NCBI GenBank assembly: GCA_024500155.1
Contig: CM044858.1
Span: 24,477,795-24,541,794, forward strand
Direction: 5' to 3'
Source of the DNA: Chenopodium formosanum
Taxonomy: Eukaryota; Streptophyta; Magnoliopsida; Caryophyllales; Amaranthaceae
Length of the DNA stretch: 64,000 bases
Position numbers and translations under genes: made by a program. How positions within the stretch are numbered: the stretch's first letter is position 1; every line of letters starts with the position of its first letter. The notes under the pieces are model-generated. The model was not told the DNA's origin, searched no databases, and was given only the letters and a program-made list of their open reading frames with translations. Shown here one piece after another: positions 13,911-28,860 of the stretch.

Positions 13911-16900
13911 TAGCATTGTGGAATGCAATTGACTTTCATTTAGTTCAAAAAGCATGGTTTGAATGCATTTCACTTTCATTTGATTCTTAAAGCTTTGTTG
14001 AAAGTGTTTGACTTTCATTTGACTCAATTAGATTTGTTGAATGCGTTTCACTTTCATTTTATTCAAAAAGCTTTGTTTGAATGTGTTTGACTTTCATTTG
14101 ACTCAATTAGCATTGGGAAATGCAATTGACTTTCATTAGTTTCTAAAAGCTTTGTTTGAATGTGTTTGACTTTCATTTGACTCAATTAGCTTTGTTGAAA
14201 GTGTTTGACTTTCATTTTACTCAATTAGCATTGTGGAATGCAATTGACTTTCATTTAGTTCAAAAAGCTTTGTTTGAATGCATTTCACTTTCATTTGATT
14301 CTAAAAGCTTTGTTGAAAGTGTTTGACTTTCATTTGACTCAATTAGATTTGTTGAATGCGTTTCACTTTCATTTTATTCAAAAAGCTTTGTTTGAATGTG
14401 TTTGACTTTAAGTTGACTAAATTAGCTTTTTTGAATGTGTTTGACTTTCATTTGACTCAATTAGCATTGGGAAATGCAATTGACTTTCAATGGATTCAAA
14501 AAGCTTTGTTTGAATATGTTTGACTTTCATTTGACTCAATTAGCTTTGTTGAAAGTGTTTGACTTTCATTTGACTCAATTAGCATTGTGGAATGCAATTA
14601 ACTTTCATTTAGTTCAAAAAGCTTTGTTTGAATGGATTTGACTTTCATTCGAATCTAAAAGCTTTGTTGAAAGTGTTTGACTTTCATTTGACTCAATTAG
14701 CTTTGCTGAATGAATTTGACTTTCATTTGATTCAAAAAGCTTTGTTTGAATGTGTTTGACTTTCATTTGACTCAATTAGCTTTGTTGAATGTGTTTGACT
14801 TTCATTTGACTCAATTAGCATTGTGGAATGCAATTGACTTTCATTTGATTCAAAAAGCTTTGTTTGAATGTATTTCACTTCATTTGATTCTAAAAGCTTT
14901 CTTGAAAGTGTTTGACTTTCATTTGACTCAATTAGATTTGTTGAATGCGTTTGACTTCCATTTTATTCAAAAAGCTTGGTTTGAATGTGTTTGACTTTAA
15001 GTTGACTAAATTAGCTTTGTTGAATGTGTTTGACTTTCATTTGACTCAACTAGCATTGGGAAATGCAATTGACTTTCATTAGATTCTAAAAGCCTTGTTT
15101 GAATGTGTTTGACTTTCATTTGACTCAATTAGCTTTGTTGAAAGTGTTTGACTTTCATTTGACTCAATTAGCATTGTGGAATGCAATTGACTTTCATTTA
15201 GTTCAAAAAGCTTTGTTTGAATGGATTTGACTTTCATTCGACTCAATTAGCATTGTGTAATGCAACTGAATTTCATTTGATTCAAAAAGATTTGTTTGAA
15301 TGGATTTGACTTTCATTCGATTCAATTAGCATTGTGTAATGCAATTGACTTTCATTTGATTCAATTAGCTTTGTTGAATGCATTTGACTTTCATTTGATT
15401 CAAAAAGCTTTGTTTGAATGTGTTTGACTTTCATTTGACTCAATTAGCTTTGTTGAATGTGTTTGATTTTCATTTGACTCAATTAGCATTGTGGAATGCA
15501 ATTGACTTTCATTTAGTTTAAAAAGCTTTGTTTGAATGGATTTGACTTTTATTTGATTCTAAAAGCTTTGTTGAAAGTGTTTGACTTTCATTTGACTCAT
15601 TAAGCTTTGTTGAATGCATTTGACTTTCATTTATTTCAAAAAGCTTTGTTTGAATGTGTTTAACTTTCATTTGACTCAATTAGCTTTGTTGAATTTGTTT
15701 GACTTTCATTTGACTCTATTAGCATTGTGGAATGCAATTGACTTTCATTTGATTCAAAAAGCTTTGTTTGAATGTATTTGACTTTCATTTGATTCTAAAA
15801 GCTTTGTTGAAAGTGTTTGACTTTCATTTGACTCAATTAGATTTGTTGAATGCGTTTGACTTTCATTTTATTCAAAAAGCTTTGTTTGAATGTGTTTGAC
15901 TTTAAGTTGAGTAAATTAGCTTTGTTGAATGTGTTTGACTTTCATTTGACTCAATTAGCATTGTGGAATGCAATTGACTTTCATTTAGTTCAAAAAGCAT
16001 GGTTTGAATGCATTTCACTTTCATTTGATTCTTAAAGCTTTGTTGAAAGTGTTTGACTTTCATTTGACTCAATTAGATTTGTTGAATGCGTTTCACTTTC
16101 ATTTTATTCAAAAAGCTTTGTTTGAATGTGTTTGACTTTCATTTGACTCAATTAGCATTGGGAAATGCAATTGACTTTCATTAGTTTCTAAAAGCTTTGT
16201 TTGAATGTGTTTGACTTTCATTTGACTCAATTAGCTTTGTTGAAAGTGTTTGACTTTCATTTTACTCAATTAGCATTGTGGAATGCAATTGACTTTCATT
16301 TAGTTCAAAAAGCTTTGTTTGAATGCATTTCACTTTCATTTGATTCTAAAAGCTTTGTTGAAAGTGTTTGACTTTCATTTGACTCAATTAGATTTGTTGA
16401 ATGCGTTTCACTTTCATTTTATTCAAAAAGCTTTGTTTGAATGTGTTTGACTTTAAGTTGACTAAATTAGCTTTTTTGAATGTGTTTGACTTTCATTTGA
16501 CTCAATTAGCATTGGGAAATGCAATTGACTTTCAATGGATTCAAAAAGCTTTGTTTGAATATGTTTGACTTTCATTTGACTCAATTAGCTTTGTTGAAAG
16601 TGTTTGACTTTCATTTGACTCAATTAGCATTGTGGAATGCAATTAACTTTCATTTAGTTCAAAAAGCTTTGTTTGAATGGATTTGACTTTCATTCGAATC
16701 TAAAAGCTTTGTTGAAAGTGTTTGACTTTCATTTGACTCAATTAGCTTTGCTGAATGAATTTGACTTTCATTTGATTCAAAAAGCTTTGTTTGAATGTGT
16801 TTGACTTTCATTTGACTCAATTAGCTTTGTTGAATGTGTTTGACTTTCATTTGACTCAATTAGCATTGTGGAATGCAATTGACTTTCATTTGATTCAAAA

Positions 16901-19521
16901 AGCTTTGTTTGAATGTATTTCACTTCATTTGATTCTAAAAGCTTTGTTGAAAGTGTTTGACTTTCATTTGACTCAATTAGATTTGTTGAATGCGTTTGAC
17001 TTCCATTTTATTCAAAAAGCTTGGTTTGAATGTGTTTGACTTTAAGTTGACTAAATTAGCTTTGTTGAATGTGTTTGACTTTCATTTGACTCAACTAGCA
17101 TTGGGAAATGCAATTGACTTTCATTAGATTCTAAAAGCCTTGTTTGAATGTGTTTGACTTTCATTTGACTCAATTAGCTTTGTTGAAAGTGTTTGACTTT
17201 CATTTGACTCAATTAGCATTGTGGAATGCAATTGACTTTCATTTAGTTCAAAAAGCTTTGTTTGAATGGATTTGACTTTCATTCGACTCAATTAGCATTG
17301 TGTAATGCAACTGAATTTCATTTGATTCAAAAAGATTTGTTTGAATGGATTTGACTTTCATTCGACTCAATTAGCATTGTGTAATGCAATTGACTTTCAT
17401 TTGATTCAATTAGCTTTGTTGAATGCATTTGACTTTCATTTGATTCAAAAAGCTTTGTTTGAATGTGTTTGACTTTCATTTGACTCAATTAGCTTTGTTG
17501 AATGTGTTTGATTTTCATTTGACTCAATTAGCATTGTGGAATGCAATTGACTTTCATTTAGTTTAAAAAGCTTTGTTTGAATGGATTTGACTTTTATTTG
17601 ATTCTAAAAGCTTTGTTGAAAGTGTTTGACTTTCATTTGACTCATTAAGCTTTGTTGAATGCATTTGACTTTCATTTATTTCAAAAAGCTTTGTTTGAAT
17701 GTGTTTAACTTTCATTTGACTCAATTAGCTTTGTTGAATTTGTTTGACTTTCATTTGACTCTATTAGCATTGTGGAATGCAATTGACTTTCATTTGATTC
17801 AAAAAGCTTTGTTTGAATGTATTTGACTTTCATTTGATTCTAAAAGCTTTGTTGAAAGTGTTTGACTTTCATTTGACTCAATTAGATTTGTTAAATGCGT
17901 TTGACTTTCATTTTATTCAAAAAGCTTTGTTTGAATGTGTTTGACTTTAAGTTGAGTAAATTAGCTTTGTTGAATGTGTTTGACTTTCATTTGACTCAAT
18001 TAGCATTGTGGAATGCAATTGACTTTCATTTAGTTCAAAAAGCATGGTTTGAATGCATTTCACTTTCATTTGATTCTTAAAGCTTTGTTGAAAGTGTTTG
18101 ACTTTCATTTGACTCAATTAGATTTGTTGAATGCGTTTCACTTTCATTTTATTCAAAAAGCTTTGTTTGAATGTGTTTGACTTTCATTTGACTCAATTAG
18201 CATTGGGAAATGCAATTGACTTTCATTAGTTTCTAAAAGCTTTGTTTGAATGTGTTTGACTTTCATTTGACTCAATTAGCTTTGTTGAAAGTGTTTGACT
18301 TTCATTTTACTCAATTAGCATTGTGGAATGCAATTGACTTTCATTTAGTTCAAAAAGCTTTGTTTGAATGCATTTCACTTTCATTTGATTCTAAAAGCTT
18401 TGTTGAAAGTGTTTGACTTTCATTTGACTCAATTAGATTTGTTGAATGCGTTTCACTTTCATTTTATTCAAAAAGCTTTGTTTGAATGTGTTTGACTTTA
18501 AGTTGACTAAATTAGCTTTTTTGAATGTGTTTGACTTTCATTTGACTCAATTAGCATTGGGAAATGCAATTGACTTTCAATGGATTCAAAAAGCTTTGTT
18601 TGAATATGTTTGACTTTCATTTGACTCAATTAGCTTTGTTGAAAGTGTTTGACTTTCATTTGACTCAATTAGCATTGTGGAATGCAATTAACTTTCATTT
18701 AGTTCAAAAAGCTTTGTTTGAATGGATTTGACTTTCATTCGAATCTAAAAGCTTTGTTGAAAGTGTTTGACTTTCATTTGACTCAATTAGCTTTGCTGAA
18801 TGAATTTGACTTTCATTTGATTCAAAAAGCTTTGTTTGAATGTGTTTGACTTTCATTTGACTCAATTAGCTTTGTTGAATGTGTTTGACTTTCATTTGAC
18901 TCAATTAGCATTGTGGAATGCAATTGACTTTCATTTGATTCAAAAAGCTTTGTTTGAATGTATTTCACTTCATTTGATTCTAAAAGCTTTGTTGAAAGTG
19001 TTTGACTTTCATTTGACTCAATTAGATTTGTTGAATGCGTTTGACTTCCATTTTATTCAAAAAGCTTGGTTTGAATGTGTTTGACTTTAAGTTGACTAAA
19101 TTAGCTTTGTTGAATGTGTTTGACTTTCATTTGACTCAACTAGCATTGGGAAATGCAATTGACTTTCATTAGATTCTAAAAGCCTTGTTTGAATGTGTTT
19201 GACTTTCATTTGACTCAATTAGCTTTGTTGAAAGTGTTTGACTTTCATTTGACTCAATTAGCATTGTGGAATGCAATTGACTTTCATTTAGTTCAAAAAG
19301 CTTTGTTTGAATGGATTTGACTTTCATTCGACTCAATTAGCATTGTGTAATGCAACTGAATTTCATTTGATTCAAAAAGATTTGTTTGAATGGATTTGAC
19401 TTTCATTCGACTCAATTAGCAATGTGTAATGCAATTGACTTTCATTTGATTCAATTAGCTTTGTTGAATGCATTTGACTTTCATTTGATTCAAAAAGCTT
19501 TGTTTGAATGTGTTTGACTTT
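11842..19521. repeat. 2045-bp superrepeat, about 3.75 tandem copies
   Basis: Sequence is periodic at exactly 2045 bp: the AGCATGGTTTGAATGC marker lies at 11906, 13951, 15996 and 18041, and a 1-bp-deleted monomer (CATTTCACTTCATTTG) recurs at the same step. 2045 equals 8x236+157. The unit is a 1062-bp deletion derivative of the neighbouring 3107-bp superrepeat, fused inside GACTCAATTAGCATTG. Copies are nearly identical; I noticed only a few single-base differences (near 14901, 15320, 17893 and 19431), so this is a very recent amplification. The right limit is where TTCATTTGAC changes to TTCGTTTGAC near 19522. Confidence 0.88.
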
Positions 19522-22500
19522 CGTTTGACTCAATTAGCTTTGTTGATTGTGTTTGACTTTCATTTGAATCAATTTGCATTATGGAATGCAATTGACTTTC
19601 ATTTGATTCAAAAAGCTTTGTTTGAATGTATTTGACATTCATTTGATTCTAAAATCTTTGTTGAAAGTGTTTGACTTTCATTTGACTCAATTAGCTTTGT
19701 TGAATGCATATGACTTTCATTTGATTCAAAAAGCTTTGTTTGAATGTGTTTGACTTTCATTTGACTCAATTAGCTTTGTTGAATGTATTTGACTTTCATT
19801 TGACTCAATTAGCATTGTGGAATGCAATTGACTTTCATTTGATTCAACAAGCTTTGTTTGAATGTATTTGACTTTCATTTAATTCTAAAAGCTTTGTTGA
19901 AAGTGTTTGACTTTATTTTGACTCAATTAGCTTTGTTGAATGCATTTGACTTTCATTTGATTCAAAAAGCTTTGTTTGATTGTGTTTGACTTTCGTTTGA
20001 CTCAATTAGCTTTGTTGATTGTGTTTGACTTTTATTTGACTCAATTAGCATTGTGGAATGCAATTGACTTTCATTTGATTCAAAAAGCTTTGTTTGAATG
20101 TATTTCACTTTCATTTGATTCTAAAAGCTTTGTTGAAAGTGTTTGACTTTCATTTGACTCAATTAGATTTGTTGAATGCGTTTGACTTCCATTTTATTCA
20201 AAAAGATTTGTTTGAATGTGTTTGACTTTAAGTTGACTAAATTAGCTTTGTTGAATGTGTTTGACTTTCATTTGACTCAATTAGCATTGGGAAATGCAAT
20301 TGAATTTCATTTGATTCAAAAAGCTTTGTTTGAATGTGTTTGACTTTCATTTGACTCAATTAGCTTTGTTGAAAGAGTTTGACTTTCATTTGACTCAATT
20401 AGCATTGTGGAATGCAATTGACATTCATTTAGTTCAAAAAGCTTTGTTTGAATGCATTTCACTTTCATTTGATTCTAAAAGCTTTGTTGAAAGTGTTTGA
20501 CTTTTATTTGACTCAATTAGATTTGTTGAATGCGTTTCACTTTCATTTTATTCAAAAAGCTTTGTTTGAATGTGTTTGACTTTAAGTTGACTAAATTAGC
20601 TTTTTTGAATGTGTTTGACTTTCATTTGACTCAATTAGCATTGGGAAATGCAATTGACTTTCATTAGTTTCTAAAAGCTTTGTTTGAATGTGTTTGACTT
20701 TCATTTGACTCAATTAGCTTTGTTGAAAGTGTTTGACTTTCATTTGACTCAATTAGATTTGTTGAATGCGTTTCACTTTCATTTTATTCAAAAAGCTTTG
20801 TTTGAATGTGTTTGACTTTAAGTTGACTAAATTAGCTTTTTTGAATGTGTTTGACTTTCATTTGACTCAATTAGCATTGGAAAATGCAATTGACTTTCAT
20901 TGGATTCAAAAAGCTTTGTTTGAATATGTTTGACTTTCATTTGACTCAATTAGCTTTGTTGAAAGTGTTTGACTTTCATTTGACTCAATTAGCATTGTGG
21001 AATGCAATTGACTTTCATTTAGTTCAAAAAGCTTTGTTTGAATGGATTTGACTTTCATTCGAATCTAAAAGCTTTGTTGAAAGTGTTTGACTTTCATTTG
21101 ACTCAATTAGCTTTCCTGAATGAATTTGACTTTCATTTGATTCAAAAAGCTTTGTTTAATTGTGTTTGACTTTCATTTAACTCAATTAGCTTCGTTGAAT
21201 GTGTTTGACTTTCATTTGACTCAATTAACTTTGTGAATGGATTTGACTTTCATTTGACTCAATTAGCATTGTGGAATGCAATGAACTTTCATTTGATTCA
21301 AAAAGCTTTGTTTGAATGTAATTGACTTTCATTTGATTTTAAAAGATTTGTTGAAAGTGTTTGACTTTCATTCGACTTAATTAGCTTAGTTGAATGCGTT
21401 TGACTTTCATTTGATTCAAAAAGCTTTGTTTGAATGTGTTTTAGTTTCGTTTGACTCAATTAGCTTTGTTGATTGTGTTTGACTTTCATTTGACTCAATT
21501 AGCATTGTGGAATGCAATTAACTTTCATTTGACTCAATTAGCTTTGTGAAAAGCAATTGACTTTCATTTGATTCAAAAAGCTTTGTTTGAATGTATTTGA
21601 CTTTCTTTTGATTCTAATAGCTTTTTGAAAGTGTTTGACTTTCATTTGACTCATTAAGCTTTGTTGAATGCATTTGACTTTCATTTGATTTAAAAAGCTT
21701 TGTTTGAATGTGTTTAACTTTCATTTGACTTTATTAGCTTTGTTGAATGTGTTTGACTTTCATTTGACTTAATTAGCATTGGGAAATGCAATTGACTTTC
21801 ATTAGATTCTAAAAGCTTTGTTTGAATGTGTTTGACTTTCATTTGACTCAATTAGCTTAGTTGAATGCATTTGACTTTCATTTTATTCAAAAAGTTTTGT
21901 TTGAATGTGTTTGACTTTTGTTTTACTCAATTAGCTTTGTGGATTGCATTTGACTTTCATTTGACTTAATTAGCATTGTGGAATGCTATTGACTTTCATT
22001 TAGTTCAAAAAGCTTTGTTTGAATGGATTTGACTTTCATTCGAATCTAAAAGCTTTGTTGAAAGTGTTTGACTTTCATTTGACTCAATTAGCTTTGTTGA
22101 ATGAATTTGACTTTCATTTGATTCAAAAAGCTTTGTTTGAATGTGTTTGACTTTCATTTGACTCAATTAGCTTTGTTGAATGTGTTTGATTTTCATTTGA
22201 CTCAATTAGCATTGTGGAATGCAATTGACTTTCATTTAGTTTAAAAAGCTTTGTTTGAATGGATTTGACTTTTATTTGATTCTAAAAGCTTTGTTGAAAG
22301 TGTTTGACTTTCATTTGACTCATTAAGCTTTGTTGAATGCATTTGACTTTCATTTATTTCAAAAAGCTTTGTTTGAATGTGTTTAACTTTCATTTGACTC
22401 AATTAGCTTTGTTGAATTTGTTTGACTTTCATTTGACTCTATTAGCATTGTGGAATGCAATTGACTTTCATTTGATTCAAAAAGCTTTGTTTGAATGTAT

Positions 22501-25500
22501 TTGACTTTCATTTGATTCTAAAAGCTTTGTTGAAAGTGTTTGACTTTCATTTGACTCAATTAGATTTGTTGAATGCGTTTGACTTTCATTTTATTCAAAA
22601 AGCTTTGTTTGAATGTGTTTGACTTTAAGTTGAGTAAATTAGCTTTGTTGAATGTGTTTGACTTTCATTTGACTCAATTAGCATTGGGAAATGCAATTGA
22701 CTTTCATTAGATTCTAAAAGCTTTGTTTGAATGTGTTTGACTTTCATTTGACTCAATTAGGTTTGTTGAAAGTGTTTGACTTTCATTTGACTCAATTAGC
22801 ATTGTGGAATGCAATTGACTTTCATTTAGTTCAAAAAGCTTTGTTTGAATGTATTTGACTTTCATTCGACTCAATTAGCATTGTGTAATGCAATTGAATT
22901 TCATTTGATTCAAAAAGATTTGTTTGAATGGATTTGACTTTCATTCGACTCAATTAGCATTGTGTAATGCAATTGACTTTCATTTGATTCAATTAGCTTT
23001 GTTGAATGCATTTGAATTTCATTTGATTCAAAAAGATTTGTTTGAATGGATTTGACTTTCATTCGACTCAATTAGCATTGTGTAATGCAATTGACTTTCA
23101 TTTGACTCAATTAGCTTTGTTGAATGTATTTGACTTTCATTTGACTCAATTAGCATTGTGGAATGCAATTGACTTTCTTTTGATTCAACAGGCTTTGTTT
23201 GAATGTATTTGACTTTCATTTAATTCTAAAAGCTTTGTTGAAAGTGTTTGACTTTATTTTGACTCAATTAGCTTTGTTGAATGCATTTGACTTTCATTTG
23301 ATTCAAAAAGCTTTGTTTAATTGTGTTTGACTTTCGTTTGACTAAATTAGCTTTGTTGATTGTGTTTGACTTTCATTTGACTCAATTAGCATTGTGGAAT
23401 GCAATTGACTTTCATTTGATTCAAAAAGCTTTGTTTGAATGTATTTCACTTTCATTTGATTCTAAAAGCTTTGTTGAAAGTGTTTGACTTTCATTTGACT
23501 CAATTAGATTTGTTGAATGCGTTTGACTTCCATTTTATTCAAAAAGCTTTGTTTGAATGTGTTTGACTTTAAGTTGACTAAATTAGCTTTGTTGAATGTG
23601 TTTGACTTTCATTTGACTCAACTAGCATTGGGAAATGCAATTGACTTTCATTAGATTCTAAAAGCTTTGTTTGAATGTGTTTGACTTTCATTTGACTCAA
23701 TTAGCTTTGTTGAAAGTGTTTGACTTTCATTTGACTCAATTAGCATTGTGGAATGCAATTGACTTTCATTTAGTTCAAAAAGCTTTGTTTGAATGCATTT
23801 CACTTTCATTTGATTCTTAAAGCTTTGTTGAAAGTGTTTGACTTTCATTTGACTCAATTAGATTTGTTGAATGCGTTTCACTTTCATTTTATTCAAAAAG
23901 CTTTGTTTGAATGTGTTTGACTTTCATTTGACTCAATTAGCATTGGGAAATGCAATTGACTTTCATTAGTTTCTAAAAGCTTTGTTTGAATGTGTTTGAC
24001 TTTCATTTGACTCAATTAGCTTTGTTGAAAGTGTTTGACTTTCATTTTACTCAATTAGCATTGTGGAATGCAATTGACTTTCATTTAATTCAAAAAGCTT
24101 TGTTTGAATGCATTTCACTTTCATTTGATTCTAAAAGCTTTGTTGAAAGTGTTTGACTTTCATTTGACTCAATTAGATTTGTTGAATGCGTTTCACTTTC
24201 ATTTTATTCAAAAAGCTTTGTTTGAATGTGTTTGACTTTAAGTTGACTAAATTAGCTTTTTTGAATGTGTTTGACTTTCATTTTACTCAATTAGCATTGG
24301 GAAATGCAATTGACTTTCAATGGATTCAAAAAGCTTTGTTTGAATATGTTTGACTTTCATTTGACTCAATTAGCTTTGTTGAAAGTGTTTGACTTTCATT
24401 TGACTCAATTAGCATTGTGGAATGCAATTAACTTTCATTTAGTTCAAAAAGCTTTGTTTGAATGGATTTGACTTTCATTCGAATCTAAAAGCTTTGTTGA
24501 AAGTGTTTGACTTTCATTTGACTCAATTAGCTTTGCTGAATGAATTTGACTTTCATTTGATTCAAAAAGCTTTGTTTGAATGTGTTTGACTTTCATTTGA
24601 CTCAATTAGCTTTGTTGAATGTGTTTGACTTTCATTTGACTCAATTAGCATTGTGGAATGCAATTGACTTTCATTTGATTCAAAAAGCTTTGTTTGAATG
24701 TATTTCACTTCATTTGATTCTAAAAGCTTTGTTGAAAGTGTTTGACTTTCATTTGACTCAATTAGATTTGTTGAATGCGTTTGACTTCCATTTTATTCAA
24801 AAAGCTTGGTTTGAATGTGTTTGACTTTAAGTTGACTAAATTAGCTTTGTTGAATGTGTTTGACTTTCATTTGACTCAACTAGCATTGGGAAATGCAATT
24901 GACTTTCATTAGATTCTAAAAGCCTTGTTTGAATGTGTTTGACTTTCATTTGACTCAATTAGCTTTGTTGAAAGTGTTTGACTTTCATTTGACTCAATTA
25001 GCATTGTGAATTGCAATTGACTTTCATTTAGTTCAAAAAGCTTTGTTTGAATGGATTTGACTTTCATTCGACTCAATTAGCATTGTGTAATGCAACTGAA
25101 TTTCATTTGATTCAAAAAGATTTGTTTGAATGGATTTGACTTTCATTCGACTCAATTAGCATTGTGTAATGCAATTGACTTTCATTTGATTCAATTAGCT
25201 TTGTTGAATGCATTTGACTTTCATTTGATTCAAAAAGCTTTGTTTGAATGTGTTTGACTTTCGTTTGACTCAATTAGCTTTGTTGATTGTGTTTGACTTT
25301 CATTTGAATCAATTTGCATTATGGAATGCAATTGACTTTCATTTGATTCAAAAAGCTTTGTTTGAATGTATTTGACATTCATTTGATTCTAAAATCTTTG
25401 TTGAAAGTGTTTGACTTTCATTTGACTCAATTAGCTTTGTTGAATGCATATGACTTTCATTTGATTCAAAAAGCTTTGTTTGAATGTGTTTGACTTTCAT

Positions 25501-26040
25501 TTGACTCAATTAGCTTTGTTAAATGTATTTGACTTTCATTTGACTCAATTAGCATTGTGGAATGCAATTGACTTTCATTTGATTCAAAAAGCTTTGTTTG
25601 AATGTATTTGACTTTCATTTAATTCTAAAAGCTTTGTTGAAAGTGTTTGACTTTATTTTGTCTCAATTAGCTTTGTTGAATGAATTTGACTTTCATTTGA
25701 TTCAAAAAGATTTGTTTGATTGTGTTTGACTTTCGTTTGACTCAATTAGCTTTGTTGATTGTGTTTGACTTTCATTTGACTTTATTAGCATTGTGGAATG
25801 CAATTGACTTTCATTTGATTCAAAAAGCTTTGTTTGAATGTATTTCACTTTCATTTGATTCTAAAAGCTTTGTTGAAAGTGTTTGACTTTCATTTGACTC
25901 AATTAGATTTGTTGAATGCGTTTGACTTCCATTTTATTCAAAAAGCTTTGTTTGAATGTGTTTGACTTTAAGTTGACTAAATTAGCTTTGTTGAATGTGT
26001 TTGACTTTCATTTGACTCAATTAGCATTGGGAAATGCAAT
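18000..26040. repeat. 5740-bp offset duplication within the array
   Basis: The segment about 18.0-20.3 kb is repeated at about 23.74-26.04 kb with a constant offset of 5740 bp, for example CATTTGAATCAATTTGC at 19561 and 25301. The 2045-bp repeat edge near 19.52 kb is reproduced at 25.26 kb, so the copied block includes the junction between two superrepeat families. Confidence 0.75.
21005..25261. repeat. Long-range copy of the 6.14-10.28 kb block
   Basis: Rare variants of the 6.14-10.28 kb segment reappear here at an offset of 14,864 bp, rising to 14,982 bp after the three-monomer (118-bp) insertion. Markers: GTTTAATTGTGTTTGAC at 6290 and 21154, AGCTTCGTTGAATGTG shortly after each, and GTGTAATGCAACTGAATTTC at about 10108 and 25090. 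The match ends where GACTTTCATTTGAC on the left is GACTTTCGTTTGAC on the right, near 10279 and 25261. Long-distance block copying, not only local slippage, has shaped the array. Confidence 0.75.
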
Positions 26041-28860
26041 TGACTTTCATTAGATTCTAAAAGCTTTGTTTGAATGTGTTTGACTTTCATTTGACTCAAT
26101 TAGCTTTGTTGAAAGTGTTTGACTTTCATTTGACTCAATTAGCATTGTGGAATGCAATTGACTTTCATTTAGTTCAAAAAGCTTTGTTTGAATGCATTTC
26201 ACTTCATTTGATTCTTAAAGCTTTGTTGAAAGTGTTTGACTTTCATTTGACTCAATTAGATTTGTTGAATGCGTTTCACTTTCATTTTATTCAAAAAGCT
26301 TTGTTTGAATGTGTTTGACTTTAAGTTGACTAAATTAGCTTTTTTTGAATGTGTTTGACTTTCATTTGACTCAATTAGCATTGGGAAATGCAATTGACTT
26401 TCATTAGTTTCTAAAAGCTTTGTTTGAATGTGTTTGACTTTCATTTGACTCAATTAGCTTTGTTGAAAGTGTTTGACTTTCATTTGACTCAATTAGCATT
26501 GTGGAATGCAATTGACTTTCATTTAGTTCAAAAAGCTTTGTTTGAATGCATTTCACTTTCATTTGATTCTAAAAGCTTTGTTGAAAGTGTTTGACTTTCA
26601 TTTGACTCAATTAGATTTGTTGAATGCGTTTCACTTTCATTTTATTCAAAAAGCTTTGTTTGAATGTGTTTGACTTTAAGTTGACTAAATTAGCTTTTTT
26701 GAATGTGTTTGACTTTCATTTGACTCAATTAGCATTGGGAAATGCAATTGACTTTCATTGGATTCAAAAAGCTTTGTTTGAATATGTTTGACTTTCATTT
26801 GACTCAATTAGCTTTGTTGATAGTGTTTGACTTTCATTTGACTCAATTAGCATTGTGGAATGCAATTGACTTTCATTTAGTTCAAAAAGCTTTGTTTGAA
26901 TGGATTTGACTTTCATTCGAATCTAAAAGCTTTGTTGAAAGTGTTTGACTTTCATTTGACTCAATTAGCTTTGCTGAATGAATTTGACTTTCATTTGATT
27001 CAAAAAGCTTTGTTTGAATGTGTTTGACTTTCATTTGACTCAATTAGCTTTATTGAATGTGTTTGACTTTCATTTGACTCAATTAGCATTGTGGAATGCA
27101 ATTGACTTTCATTTGATTCAAAAAGCTTTGTTTGAATGTATTTCACTTCATTTGATTCTAAAAGCTTTGTTGAAAGTGTTTGACTTTCATTTGACTCAAT
27201 TAGATTTGTTGAATGCGTTTGACTTCCATTTTATTCAAAAAGCTTGGTTTGAATGTGTTTGACTTTAAGTTGACTAAATTAGCTTTGTTGAATGTGTTTG
27301 ACTTTCATTTGACTCAATTAGCATTGGGAAATGCAATTGACTTTCATTTGATTCAAAAAGCTTTGTTTGAATGTATTTCACTTTCATTTGATTCTAAAAG
27401 CTTTGTTGAAAGTGTTTGACTTTCATTTGACTCAATTAGATATGTTGAATGCGTTTGACTTCCATTTTATTCAAAAAGCTTTGTTTGAATGTGTTTGACT
27501 TTAAGTTGACTAAATTAGCTTTGTTGAATGTGTTTGACTTTCATTTGACTCAATTAGCATTGGGAAATGCAATTGACTTTCATTAGATTCTAAAAGCTTT
27601 GTTTGAATGTGTTTGACTTTCATTTGACTCAATTAGCTTTGTTGAAAGTGTTTGACTTTCATTTGACTCAATTAGCATTGTGGAATGCAATTGACTTTCA
27701 TTTAGTTCAATAAGCTTTGTTAGAATGCATTTCACTTTCATTTGATTCTTAAAGCTTTGTTGAAAGTGTTTCACTTTTATTTGACTCAATTAGATTTGTT
27801 GAATGCTTTTCACTTTTATTTTATTCAAAAAGCTTTGTTTGAATGTGTTTGACTTTAAGTTGACTAAATTAGCTTTTTTTGAATGTGTTTGACTTTCATT
27901 TGACTCAATTAGCATTGGGAAATGCAATTGACTTTTATTAGTTTCTAAAAGCTTTGTTTGAATGTGTTTGACTTTCATTTGACTCAATTAGCTTTGTTGA
28001 AAGTGTTTGACTTTCATTTGACTCAATTAGCATTGTGGAATGCAATTGACTTTGATTTAGTTCAAAAGCTTTGTTTGAATGCATTTCACTTTCATTTGAT
28101 TCTAAAAGCTTTGTTGAAAGTGTTTGACTTTCATTTGACTCAATTAGATTTGTTGAATGCGTTTCACTTTCATTTTATTCAAAAAGCTTTGTTTGAATGT
28201 GTTTGACTTTAAGTTGACTAAATTAGCTTTTTTGAATGTGTTTGACTTTCATTTGACTCAATTAGCATTGGGAAATGCAATTGACTTTCATTGGATTCAA
28301 AAAGCTTTGTTTGAATATGTTTGACTTTCATTTGACTCAATTAGCTTTGTTGAAAGTGTTTGACTTTCATTTGACTCAATTAGCATTGTGGAATGCAATT
28401 GACTTTCATTTAGTTCAAAAAGCTTTGTTTGAATGGATTTGACTTTCATTCGAATCTAAAAGCTTTGTTGAAAGTGTTTGACTTTCATTTGACTCAATTA
28501 GCTTTGCTGAATGAATTTGACTTTCATTTGATTCAAAAAGCTTTGTTTGAATGTGTTTGACTTTCATTTGACTCAATTAGCTTTGTTGAATGTGTTTGAC
28601 TTTCATTTGACTCAGTTAGCATTGTGGAATGCAATTGACTTTCATTTGATTCAAAAAGCTTTGTTTGAATGTATTTCACTTCATTTGATTCTAAAAGCTT
28701 TGTTGAAAGTGTTTGACTTTCATTTGACTCAATTAGATTTGTTGAATGCATTTAACTTCCATTTTATTCAAAAAGCTTGGTTTGAATGTGTTTGACTTTA
28801 AATTGACTAAATTAGCTTTGTTGAATGTGTTTGACTTTCATTTGACTCAATTAGCATTGG
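25850..28860. repeat. Tandem about 1.53-kb superrepeat
   Basis: The block about 25.85-27.3 kb is followed directly by a second copy at about 27.4-28.86 kb (offset 1531-1534 bp). Shared rare features include the unusual seven-T run in TTAGCTTTTTTTGAATG near 26340 and 27870, GATTCTTAAAGC, and the 1-bp-deleted CACTTCATTTG monomer. A 944-bp (4x236) spacing is also visible between related monomers at 26070, 27014 and 27958. Confidence 0.7.
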
